Shown one piece after another: positions 35,801 through 46,516 of a stretch of 64,000 nucleotides of DNA. This stretch comes from Metallyticus violacea (taxonomy: Eukaryota > Arthropoda > Insecta > Mantodea > Metallyticidae). Position numbers and translations under genes: made by a program. The DNA is taken from NCBI GenBank assembly GCA_030762175.1, contig CM060830.1, forward strand, positions 54,089,001 through 54,153,000, in the 5' to 3' direction. Position 1 is the stretch's first letter; each line of letters opens with the position of its first letter. Below the pieces are notes generated by a model. That model saw only the letters and a list, made by a program, of their open reading frames with translations. It had not been told where the DNA came from and did not search any database.

Positions 35801-38061
35801 GTCTTCCCATCTCTTCAGGAAAAGGAACTTTCGCATTATAACATACATTGTTGGCGATTATGAGGCGAAGAGTTGATCTACAAGGTTGCATGTTCTGATA
35901 AATTTAAAGCTCTAAGTTGGAAAGAAAATAAAACGAAGATACTGCATATGAGAGAATACAACCGACAAAAATACCTTCTTAACAAAGAAAAGCCCAATAT
36001 ATTTCAGCGCAACGTCTGTTTCGGGGCAAACGGCGAACATAACTTTGAAAAAGTGAGCATTTTTAGACAAATTCCTAATTTTGTATGTAGAGTTTTCTTG
36101 AATTGTAAGAATGTACATTAATACTGTTCGCCAATGACCAATAGTGCCGTAACTTAACCCGTATTGAGTGAGCAGACGTGGCGATCTCTCGGTTCCTGAA
36201 TGTTCGGGCTATTCTGCTGCGTAAAGCGAGGCCCAAACAAATGATAAGCGTGTTGTTTCTGTTTACTGACACAGCATAAAGACCCACGACTCAACCTCCG
36301 AGACACTGTAGAACATGAGGATAATCCAAGGTTGCTTGCACTTCCAATTACTGACAAAGAGGGAGGGAAAATATGAGAAAGGAAAGAACTGATGTAAACA
36401 TCGTAAGACAAAACATAATTACTTCGTAATATTTTTTCCACTACTGTTCTTTCTACAAACAACAAAGGGATGGAAAGCTGTTTTCGAGAAAAATTTCAAC
36501 GCCGGAAAAACAAAAAGTACAAGGGAATTGTGTTAACGTTGGCAAAGGGAACGTTGTAGAAAGAATTGCATTTTGAGAAAGACTTGCGGTTGCTTTTGGT
36601 TTAAAACGCCAAATTAACACATCCGCTTTGCATAAAATATGACGGTACTCATTACTGGCTAATTCCACTACGGTTTTTTTCAGTTATCATAAATATTACA
36701 TCTGCCTTATTTTTCATATTCTACTTTTGAATTCCATCTAAAGGGATATTTTCCGTGAAATGTCATTACTTTCGTCTTTGTTATTCATATTTTCATCACA
36801 TTATCTGTACAAAGTTTATTCACTTCCAATATTCCTTTATGTAACCTGCTCTCCCTTTGAAATTAGAACAACGTCATCAGAAAAAAAAAAACATACATTA
36901 TATAAATATTTGTCATCCATTTCTGAAATGTTTCGTCTATATATAATTTAAACAACTACGAGAGAGGCTACACCCTTTTTTCATTCTTTTGTTCATTTCA
37001 ATTTATTTTGATTCAATAATAATTTTTGTTTTTTTATATACATTTTGTATTACTTTAATATGTGCCGTAGGAAATCTTTCGTATGTATTTGTTCCACAGT
37101 TTCTCTCTATCTACTCTGTCAAAAGAGTAAACTAGATTTATAAAACTAAATTAATCCCTGTATTTCTCTATTATAATTTAATATTTAAAACATTGTCTTG
37201 CAAGATATTTCTGCTCTGAAACCGTTTGCTCAAACACGAATCTTAAAGGTCAGTTTCGTGGCAACCTATTTCCAGCCATTTGCCGCTGAGTACAATATCC
37301 ATATTCATGCCAATGCCCTAATTGCAATTTTCCCGTGAAAGTGGTTCCACATCCCCCATTTAGCCAGATAAATTGGTTTCTGATAAAAATCAAGACTTCC
37401 CTACCGATTACCCAACATTCTTGTCCCACATTAAATATTTCAATAATAAATTTAATTCAACACTTATCGATACCGTACTGATTCGTGACCCTGAAAGCTA
37501 CCTGAGAGATATCAGCCCTTTTTGGCATAAAGCGCGCACATAACCAGGTTTACATTTTACGAGTTAATTCTCTTTTTAATTAGATATTTTTTCCACGTAT
37601 TAATTTTGCTATCCCAACCGTTTCTCTCGGGTTTGTTCCGAATTCAGGGCATTACGTTAATTTTGAGAGATTCAACATTTACTCCTCTCTCCATTTTTCA
37701 CTTGTCTTTTACCTTTGAAGAACACAGCTGTTGAAAACATTGCGCTCTAATTGTGCGACTGTTACAGATCGTGTTTATATTTACCTCTCTAGTTCTAATT
37801 ATTTTTAGTTTTTGCAATTCAGTATCGTCGTACTGGATTGCACACTGCTCTGAAATAATAGAACATCAAAGACAGAATATAAGTAGCTTACTGCTGGAAA
37901 AGTTATTTTAAAGTATGGGGCTTAAAATTTTGCTCTGCGAAATAACGCAAAGCTTTAGTAATGACGTCTTAATAGCAAGATGGAGGAACAGTTGCTTGTC
38001 ACTTAGAAAGACTATGTCCTCTTCCTTAGTAATAAACTTTAGTGTTTTAATTAATAACAGG
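32846..38061. other. Unannotated AT-rich block of about 5 kb
   Basis: This is the longest stretch in which I recognise nothing. It holds scattered small frames, notably 36154-36465 (minus, 103 codons), 35873-36121 (plus, 82) and 32971-33207 (plus, 78). None has a recognised motif. An 11-base C run lies at 35518-35528. It may contain old repeats too diverged to see by eye. Confidence 0.4.

Positions 38062-38129
<68 letters not shown>
38062..38129. repeat. (ATT)n microsatellite
   Basis: A pure array of about 22-23 ATT units, the longest trinucleotide array in the window. It creates a poly-isoleucine frame that is not a protein. Confidence 0.96.
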
Positions 38130-38131
<2 letters not shown>

Positions 38132-38736
38132 TCCCAGAAATGCTAATTTAAATACTTTACACAGCAAAGAAATTGTTTCAGAATTCTCTTCCTACTTACA
38201 TTGTAAATATCAACTATTTAGAGGATAAGAATTTAAAAGAATTCAAAGAATCCATAGCAGCAAAACCATATGGAGATATATTGGACACATACAAAAAGAT
38301 TGTGCACCAGACTGAGAAGGTTAAAAATAAATTATAAATGGTATTAGTCACTCAAATGGTATGGACTTGAAGGAGAAAACAAATTATTTGAGGCTACCAT
38401 AGATAGAAGTCAAATCATCATGAGATGGCTATCAGGCAAAATACTCAAAATGTAAAAGACATGAGGAAAGCTGTATTGACAGTGTTTTTTCATCTAGTTT
38501 CATCCAATGAGAATCCTCTGCGAATGTAACAAAGAGAAATATATCACCATAAAATTGCTCTACTAGCCTCAAAGTTAGAAATTATAAAGTCAATCAACAT
38601 TCAGCAATCTGGCAGATAAAAATTTATTGCAGAGTGTATCCATGGTCGAACCCAGAACCCTAACGAATGTGTCAATGAAATTGTATGGTCTAGATGCTCT
38701 TAAGACAGATTTTTTTATACCTTGACTCACGTCATT
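38130..38736. other. Unannotated interval
   Basis: AT-rich; no features recognised. Confidence 0.35.
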
Positions 38737-38747
38737 TGGGAATATAT

Positions 38748-39059
38748 TTGTTGTTGTTGTTGGTGTTGATTTGATTTATTTACGGACGCTCTTTAACATC
38801 TCAGGTCATCAGCGTCCCATTTTATTCAGGGCGTGAAACGGCTGATAGATTTTGTTCAGAGGCCTCTTCTTTCAGGCTTGAGGTTATTTTACATGCCGTA
38901 AATCTACGACATGATACCTACGGCTTTACTTCCCTTCCAAAGGAAGCCATATTTAAGAATTTTACACCCGAAAAAAATCCATAGATCTTAGCCGGAATTA
39001 GGAGACAAGATTTTGGGTTTAGGAGGCAGGTATGGTTACCACTATACCACCAGGACCAA
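38748..39059 (-). mobile_element. SINE-A copy 5
   Basis: Right to left: the head complement ggtatggttaccactatacc with ccaggacc, a decayed B box, cttccaaaggaagccata, the catcagcgtcccattttatt block and a tail extended as TTG repeats (38748-38770). Flanks tgggaatatat (38737-38747) and tgggataatat (39060-39070) look like a slightly diverged target-site duplication. Confidence 0.9.
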
Positions 39060-39070
39060 TGGGATAATAT

Positions 39071-40679
39071 GATGTTGCGGCAACATTTAAAAGGGAGATA
39101 TAATTAGAAGTCGTGTGATACAAAATATGGACTTTAACATAATAAAGATAATGTTCAAATTGGACATAGCAAGATTCAGACCTCTAATAAATCCTTCAGA
39201 GTACTGCAGCAGAGGGCAAGGCACAGAAGAGGATGCAAGAGGAAATTGGAGGATGACACGATGTATGGAGCAGGAATATAATGAACACTTTAAAGGCCTT
39301 TTTACTTAAATTACACATTTTTCACTAATAATGCAGTTTTCTGAGTTTTTTTTTTTTTTTTTGAAAATTTCACGACATGTTTATTAGTGGTTGTACATAT
39401 TTTAACACGTGTTTTTTTATTTCCTGGTTTGTACAAAAAATAAATAAAAATTACATGTTAATAAAAAGTTTATTTAATTAAAAATTATAAAACCCTGTGT
39501 AATATACTTTGGATAAAATACATTTTACTGCAGTAAAAATTCAGCTGGATATTCACAATTGATACGGTAAAAGCAATTGAATATGGTAAATTTAACATTG
39601 CAAGAATAGAGCCTTCCGGAGTGCCTTAATACAGAAATGTGTCTGTGAAGGTTTTGCGCTAATATTTTGAGAGCAACATTCACGTCAGCGAACTCTGTCT
39701 AGAAAAACGATCCACGCTTTAGCGCTGACCGACGTGTTATGAATTGAGCTCCAGGAATTACGTGTGTCGAATGTAAGTTATGAGTTAGCGAAAGCAGAGA
39801 TTTGGCTTAACAAAACACTCTCAAGAATAACTCCACCGCAGTTTCTGACTCTGCCATGCTTCAGATTTGGCCTCGCTTGTGTCGCGCCTCTTCAGCATTT
39901 TTATTATACAGGGTTATAAAACAGCATCTTGAAATTATCTACAGGGTTATTCATATATATGACTGCCGTTGCAAGGGATCTAACTCCCGGGCGACAAGTC
40001 GAACATAAGCTGGTAAAATGCTCACTACAATGTTGGAAGCACAAATGGATTAAGAAGTAGATGTTGAAAGTGTTTCCTCACACTCGTATCCAAACTCATA
40101 ACACGCCACTCACTCGTCAAAGCTCATCAACTGAAATTCTGCTTATTTTATGTTCAATCAAATCGTTTGAATCGGATCCTTCTGGCAAAAATTTACACGC
40201 TGGTGCTTTTATAGTTTAAACTCTAGTACTGTGTTGCACTTGTTGCAGAAGCTGGAGAAATATTTGCTAGTGTTTAGTTACAGATTTTGATAAAGATTGG
40301 CTCCGATTTCATACAAATTTTCCCGAATTAAAACAACTTCTCTTCAGAGAGTGTTTCGTATATCACATACATAAAGGTTTCAAATTTATTCACTAGTCTT
40401 GTTTATAATACTTCTTGAAGGGGACACTGCTTTGGAAAATATTACAATAAACTCTCTTCGAGCACAACTAGCCGAACTGTTTTAAAGCAACTTTTGCAAA
40501 TAAAAATTCTTTAAACTATGAACAGTATGCACAGTAAGGTTGTTTGGATTATGAGCCCGGATGCTGGGGAAGTGCCCGGACAAAGGGAAATAGAATCGCC
40601 GTGGTGAAGTTAATTGTTTTATTTTAGGATTTTATTTTTACTGAAAGCATAAATGACATTGTATCCAATATTGCTAATA
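39071..40679. other. Unannotated interval with a T17 run
   Basis: No gene recognised. A 17-base T run lies at 39346-39362. A GC-richer patch at 39600-39900 has no open frame of note. Confidence 0.4.
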
Positions 40680-40689
40680 ATAAGCATTA

Positions 40690-40776
40690 ATCTATGTTAT
40701 TAGAGATGTAGAAATTGATGCCCCTCTGCGGCAATACGTTGTCGATAGCTCCGTATGGAATTCTTGTACATCATCT

Positions 40777-40810
<34 letters not shown>

Positions 40811-41020
40811 GAAGAACACATCGGTTTGGAGCTGGTTTCTTGGTTGAGAGACCTTTCTCTCTTAACTTTTTAATATGTTGCCAATAGTTTCTTTAACTGG
40901 GACACGTTTTCCAGAACATTATCTTGCAAAACACCGTAGCATTTCTCTGCAAGTTTTTACATATGTATCATACATAAAAAGTCGCTCTTCAAGACTTAGT
41001 GAGGAGGCTTGAGTGACTTC
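40690..41020 (-). pseudogene. Transposase N-terminal shard containing an A30/T30 run
   Basis: On the minus strand from about 41015, LEERLFMYDTYVKTCREMLR, then KRVPVKETIGNIL and LREKGLSTKKPAPNRCV resemble the N-terminal helix-turn-helix of insect DUF4817-type transposases, whose consensus runs F.VETY....S...C.R.FR..FP...VP...TI..LV.KFR.TGS...KK. At the position where that family has a lysine-rich KKRRVLTEEKLDDI, this copy carries 30 A on the minus strand (40780-40809). LDDVQEFHTELS follows immediately, so the homopolymer seems to have grown inside the coding sequence and is not a poly-A tail. The C-terminal half is absent. Confidence 0.6.
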
Positions 41021-41296
41021 GTTTGTGTATTATTTTTTCTTGATGTTCAAGAATTAAATTCTCATACGATTTTTTTATGTAAAAAATGTGTACAATAGAA
41101 GAAGGTGACTAGTTAAATTAGCAATGCAACAAAATCAAGGAGAGCTCAACATTTTCAAAAATTTTCAGAACTCCTAGTGCTCATAAGAAACCGCAAAATG
41201 CTTATAGGAATGTCCAATAAGAATATATTTATTTCCTTTTCTGAAAATTAAAATAACATCCAGAAAAATGCTCACGCGACTACTCCCAGGTTAAGT

Positions 41297-41535
41297 CAGC
41301 CCTGGTGGTAACTATACTTGCCTAGTAGACGCAAAGTCGCGAGTCGAAACGAGTGACGTATGACTTCCTTTGGAAGGGAATTAAGACCGTGGTTATCGTG
41401 TCGTAGACGTACTGCACATAAAAGAACCTCAAGCCTGAAAGAAGAAGCCTCTGAGCAAAATGTATCGGCCGTTTCGCTCCCTGAATTCAATGGGAAGCTA
41501 TGACCAGAGATTTTAAAGAGCGCCCTTAAGCAAAC
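41297..41535 (+). mobile_element. SINE-A copy 6, diverged
   Basis: Starts with cagccctggtggtaactata and continues through cttcctttggaagggaatta, gtagacgtactgcacataaaag, gaagcctctgagcaaaa and ttaaagagcgccctt. The A box has a deletion and the B box region (gcgagtcgaaacgagtg) is degraded. No clear target-site duplication was seen. Confidence 0.82.
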
Positions 41536-41794
41536 ATTCACTGAGGGGAAAAGCAAAAAATTCCAATTTATTTGCTTGTATATTGAAGGTAGGCATGTGT
41601 GTCATGGAGACATGTAGGCTATGTTGAGTGTTTTTTGTTTTATAAACAAAACATTGTAACCAAATATTCCAAATATACGTAGAAAGTCTCAGATATAGCA
41701 CAATTGTCTTAACTATTTTGTGTTTCATTACCATTGTGTCTTTATTTTTACATGTTGTTTAGTGTTACTAAGGCTGTTCATTTTATCTTAAAAA

Positions 41795-43010
41795 ATGCGA
41801 CCTGAACATGTGACTCGAGTTGGAGCCTTAAGCGATGGTGGACGCAGTGTACGTTACATTGCAAATGTAATGAATATGACTACATGCACAACCGATGATG
41901 CCATAAAACGGTTTTCAGAGACCCGAAACTATACCAGAAGACCAGGTTCGGGTTGTCCGAGAGCTACAAATCAAAATGAAAACAGGTATATGGTGTTGAC
42001 ATTTCTTAGGGAGCGCAATCTGTCAGCTATGACTGTAGGCCAGTGATTTGTTAACATGCATGGTCGCCCGATTTCGACCAAAAAGGTTAGAAGAAGACTG
42101 AAAGCAAGTGGACTGATGTCAAGCATAATGCAACTCGTCTCAGTTGGCTCAGAATGCACCAAGTCGAACGATTGCGTTTTGCAAATGATCATAGGGGTTG
42201 GAGAAATGAACAGTAGAGGTGTGTTCTATTTACAGACGAATCATTCCAATCTGCGCTCACCTGATGGCGTGAAAGAGTTTGCAAATGGAGGGGAGAACGA
42301 TTTGCGTTTTGTCTCATTTCCTAAAAATTGCCATTTGGAGGTGGTGGAGTGATGGTTTGGGTAGGAGTGTCTCGTAATGAGTTAGTAGATAATGGAAATC
42401 TACCAGCTGATTGGAAAAATAAATGAATGTACCATTTGGTCCATTTATAAGCGATAATTTTCTTTTAATGCACGACAACGCACGCCCACATATTGCTCAT
42501 GTGGCCAGAGCTTATCTCCAAGATGTGCGAATTTATGACCGGGCAAGGAGTCCCGAAATGAATTCGCTTGAACACGTGTGGGTCACACTGGACGGAGTGT
42601 TAAGACATGACTGCCGCTGCCAGAAACTTTACACGAGTTGAAGGCGAGCACTTTTTTTTTAATGGTGTTTAACGCCCGTTTTTACTACTGAGGCACCAGA
42701 GGCAATGGACACTGATACGTGAGATGAAATTATATATTGGTAAAGTTTTTTTTTTTTTTTTTGAAGAAAACGTTCCAGGCATAAGTTTAGGGTACCTTCC
42801 CGGCATTTGCCATTTATGTGAACTGAGAAAAACGTGGAAAAAACCTCAGTCAGGAGAACGGTCCTGGCGGGATTCGTATCCCAGACCTCCCGCTCACGAG
42901 TCCGCGCCTTCACAACCTTGGCCACTCGTGGAAATGCGAGCACTGCTTGAAGAATGGGAACATATTCTTCAAGAAGGCTGGTCGAAAGCACGTAAAGACG
43001 TATGAATGCA
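41795..43010 (+). pseudogene. Tc1-like transposase pseudogene, split by SINE-B
   Basis: Tc1 transposases have paired N-terminal helix-turn-helix domains and a DD34E catalytic core. Here 41795-42046 encodes MRPEHVTRVGALSDGGRSVR, with a PGSGCPRAT linker (normally GRPR). 42056-42200 encodes HGRPISTKKVRRRLKASGL and, shifted, QVERLRFANDHRGW. LFTDESFQS near 42230 holds the first Asp. A GGGGVMVWVGVS stretch follows. 42423-42641 carries the second Asp in LMHDNARPH and the Glu in SPEMNSLEHVW. Only 31 residues separate these two instead of 34, suggesting a small in-frame loss. The last residues (LLEEWEHILQEG) come after the SINE at 42653-42935. Stops and frameshifts occur throughout. Terminal repeats were not found. 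Confidence 0.88.
42653..42935 (-). mobile_element. SINE-B copy 4, nested in a Tc1 element
   Basis: A full-length SINE-B with the head complement at right (cttggccactcgtgg), B-box complement gattcgtatcccag, gaacggtcctggcgg and a tail at left that runs into T residues, as expected for an antisense A-tail. A second T run (42747-42762) lies inside the body. The direct repeat gcgagcact at 42644-42652 and 42936-42944 is its target-site duplication, lying inside the Tc1 coding sequence. Confidence 0.95.
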
Positions 43011-44695
43011 GTAAATTAAGCTAGAGGGGGTAACACTCGTGATTAAAATGGGTTTTTAGTGTTTCAAGCACCGAAAAACATATTTATAATATTTAAAACA
43101 AAACCTAAATTATTTTACGTCCAATGTAACTTTTCTCACCAGAGTTAAGTTTTTGTTGTAATTTAAGGAGCTTAATACAATAATTTTGGGTTTAAATGTT
43201 CATTCTCTCATTTTAAAATAATTAAGAACAAAATAACAGAATTAAGAATAAAATGTAATCAAATATAAAAGTTTTTTTTTTTTTTTTTTTTTTGTGTGTG
43301 CACGTTTGTCCCGGAATGTGGTGCGTATTAACAACATGTTTAAGAGCGACAAACTCATTACTGAAGCCATTCATATAATTTTTATTTAGCAGTTGCGTAA
43401 GTATAATTTTTAATACGATTATGTGCGGCATTCAAAACGCTTTACATAGCGACATGTGATAGTAATTTTGTGTTTTTTTTTTTCTCTGCCTGCCTTTGCA
43501 TATTTCCGTTTTTATAGAGACAAAGGTTAGAATGTTATGCATTTCATTAACTCAATCCAAGTTTCATTTCTAGTATATCGTTCTTCATCTTCAATTAAAA
43601 CAAATATTGCCGTACCAGTTACATCCTCTGTTCTTTACCACATCAGCGCAACAGACTAATAAATACACATTAACAGCTGTGCAAACGGAGAATAGCAGCA
43701 GAAAAGCGAATTTGCAGTGTTTGATCAAAGAGAATCTGCAACTCTAACCTCTTTGAGCGATTATTTCTCAGTAAGTTGTTATTAGAGAGGAAGCTATAAG
43801 AGACAAAGTCATTTGATATGACTTCAGAGCGTTTCGATACGAAGAACGTATATCACCGAGATGTTACAGAATCTCTCTTTGAACCTGGAAAAGCACATTT
43901 GGCTATAAGTCATGATTTTGTATCCCGAACTGAGTGGGCGTTAGAGAAGTATAGAAAAGTCCCTTACAATGGAAACTTCTTAAGCAATTGTGAAATTTCC
44001 ATTTATTTAAAAAAAAATTGGTTGGAACAGCACACAATTTGTCTTTCTCTGCAAAGGACTATGGAGTAATATTTTACATAAGGCGCGGGGGGAAGTGACT
44101 ACCAAATTCCCACTTAAGCATCTCTGATCTGATCTCAGGCTCCGATGTGTAATCTGTGGCGAGCAAAGCGGTCTCCAGTGAGAGGTTCTTTGATGCGACA
44201 AAGTTTCCCAAATACAAGTTCAAACCTAACTTGTAAAGGAATGCTGCTCCTACAGTAAGTTTGAATCTGATGGACCGTTTATTGCAATCAGAGTCCGAAA
44301 GTCAGGCAAAATACCTTTTCTATCTGGATGATATATTTAACAGTCAGATAGCAATGTACACGTTTTCGTACATTTGAGGTCGGTAAGGCCAGTTTTTATT
44401 TTTATTTTATTTTATATTTTATTTATTTATTTATTTTTTTTTACTATTTTAATATCACGAGCCATTTGTGTTGATTATAATAATTGAAAATAATCATCTC
44501 AGCAACATAATAATTCCTAATCATATATATGATTATTTTATTAGTTCTGCAAATGGGCCAGGCCTTTTACACACAATATATTTATACCACATTTCATCGA
44601 AAGCTTTTATACTATCTGTTTGTTCTCATTCTTCCAAATGGGAAAAAAATGGTTGATTTAGTTCGTTTTGTAATGAATGTTTTCTTGCGAAAAGT
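43011..44695. other. Unannotated interval with T-rich runs
   Basis: T-rich runs lie at 43274-43293 and 44390-44452. The plus frame 43818-44069 (83 codons, MTSERFDTKNVYHRDVTESL) is not a family I know. Nothing else recognised. Confidence 0.4.
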
Positions 44696-44985
44696 ATAAA
44701 TAAATGAATGAATTGGTTTAACGCCCGTTTTTACTACTGAGGCACCGCAGGCGGTGGACACTGATGATACATGAGATGAAATTATATATTGGGAAAGGAT
44801 TTATTTTTAAGGAAGGAATCGTTCCAGGCCTAAGTTGGGGGTATCTCCCCGGCATTTACCATTTATGAGGACTTAGGAAAACCTGGAAAAAACCTCAGTC
44901 AGGAAGAACGGTCCTGGCGGGATTCGAACCCCAGACCTCCTGCTCACGAGTCCGCGCCTTAACGACCTCGGCCACCCGTGGCGGT
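44696..44985 (-). mobile_element. SINE-B copy 5, best preserved
   Basis: Right to left: head complement ggccacccgtggcgg with ccttaacgacctc, B-box complement ggattcgaaccccagac (a near-perfect match to a Pol III B box), gaacggtcctggcgg, gaaaacctggaaaaaacctc, cggcatttaccatttatgag and the tail-side gtttaacgcccgtttttact. The left edge carries the tail taaataaatgaatgaa. The 11-bp flanks ttgcgaaaagt (44685-44695) and ttgtgaaaagt (44986-44996) form a target-site duplication with one mismatch. Confidence 0.94.
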
Positions 44986-44996
44986 TTGTGAAAAGT

Positions 44997-45584
44997 GTTT
45001 GAACTAAATTGATATACGAGATTCTGTATAATTCTAAACTGTAAACGTATTGTATTCTGTTGTTATAACTAGTAAAAGCATTTATAATACATTATTGTAA
45101 CATTGTTAGAAATGTGTTGTTATTTAGTGTAAAAATGTAATATTTTCTGCTATTAATTCAATAAAAATATCTTGGAAATTGTAATAATTCTTGTAGTGGA
45201 TTTATTATTGACTTAAATGTCTAATAATATTATATAGTTAAAATACCCCAATATTGCATATTATGAATGGGACCACAAATGGGAATGCTGCAAGAAACCT
45301 TCTGGAACATGCTCTGAACTCGGGTATTCACTGGAGAATGCTGGAATTGTTTCTGCGGAAGAGTGGCAGATGGAGCTTGTGAGGCCGTGGGGTCTATTCA
45401 TCCTTAACAATTTAGGTAATTTCCATTATTCGAACTTTTACCTCCACCGCTTTTCATTATGTCAACTGATGTTGTGCAAGCTTAGAGCAATTTAGTGCAT
45501 TGTAATCAGTACATTCCATACAGATCAGTCAATATCGTTAAATTATTTAAGTGCTGCGCAGACAGCGTGCTAAATGTATGTTAG
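44997..45584. other. Unannotated interval
   Basis: AT-rich; a somewhat GC-richer stretch at 45270-45410 has no recognised coding content. Confidence 0.35.
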
Positions 45585-46130
45585 CTCAGCGGACTATGGG
45601 TCCGCTCAATGGGTGCCACATTTGTTAACAATGGTCCAAAATCGCATTTCAGTGAACATTTCGCAAGAATGTTTAGACTTGTTTATTAAACGTGATTCCA
45701 GTAAGTTTCTCAAACTTTTCATAACAGCAGCTGAAACTACACGACAGAGAGGAAGGAAGGGTTCAAACAGTGGATGGCAACAGGTGAAAGTGCACCAAAA
45801 AAGCAAAAACGATTCCATCTGCAGGAAAAGTCATGACTACAGTTTTCTGGGATTCTCGTGTTATGGTACTCGTAGACTGACTACATGACCTTTGCTTCCA
45901 AATGTTTCCATATCCGCCACATTCATGATAAGGTTGAAACTGAAACAAACGCTTATGTTTTGCAATTGAACAAATCTTATTTTATTAAAACGTTGGAATG
46001 TCATTGGACTAAACGTACTGATTTACAAGGTGACTATGTTGAAAAATAAAAATTAAATAAAAAAAATTCTCTTTAATCTTGTGTTTTCTTGGTCAGGCCG
46101 AGAAATTTCAGAACATCCCTTGTGGACCAT
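45585..46130 (+). pseudogene. Mariner-like transposase, internally deleted
   Basis: SAQWVPHLLTMVQNRISVNI, then SQECLDLFIKRDSSKFLKLF and ITAAETTRQRG match the mariner linker and the first catalytic site, where TADET is expected and AAET is read, so the first Asp is lost. SGWQQVKVHQKSKNDSI and a VFWDSR-like segment lead to a break near 45890. The distinctive C-terminus LECHWTKRTDLQGDYVEK follows directly at about 45990-46050. The core with the second and third Asp is deleted. The sequence ggccgagaaatttcagaaca at about 46096-46120 looks like the right terminal inverted repeat. The left end is not present, so the element is also 5'-truncated. Confidence 0.8.
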
Positions 46131-46301
46131 TTGTTTTATTTTATTTTATTTTTTTTATGGAGGAACTTCCCTGTTGATCAGTACAGTTAATTAAAATAAA
46201 ACAATAATTGTACATTGTACATTTTTGATAAAACTTGTAAAGAAAATAACTTAAATATAGATATGTATATCTTATGACACCTTAAACTGATGTATATATA
46301 T

Positions 46302-46516
46302 TTTTTTGAATGATTTATGTAAGGACGCTCTTTAACATCTCAGGTCATCAGCGTCCCATTCAGTTCAGGGCGTGAAACGGCCGACAAATTTTGCTCAGAG
46401 GCCTCTCTTTCAGGTTTGAGGTTCTTTATCGTGCCGTAAATGTACGACACGAAACCCACGGCTTTACTTCTCTTCCGAAGGAAGCCATACTTAGGATTTT
46501 TACGCCCGAAAAACTG
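46302..46516 (-). mobile_element. SINE-A copy 7, head missing
   Basis: Tail (tgatttatgtaaggacgctc) and body (catcagcgtcccattcagtt, aggcctctctttcaggtttg, cttccgaaggaagccatac) are well preserved. The copy stops at tttttacgcccgaaaaa, before the tRNA-like head. Because the 5' end is missing, this looks like a 5'-truncated insertion or a later deletion. Confidence 0.9.

Noticed and set aside
37915..38151. Poly-isoleucine protein
   Set aside because: This is the (ATT)n array translated; nothing else supports a gene.
40780..40809. Poly-A tail of a processed pseudogene (minus strand)
   Set aside because: No polyadenylation signal precedes it, and transposase-like coding continues on both sides.
44900..44985. 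A functional Ser or Leu tRNA gene
   Set aside because: It is the head of SINE-B copy 5, bounded by a target-site duplication; the acceptor stem does not close convincingly.
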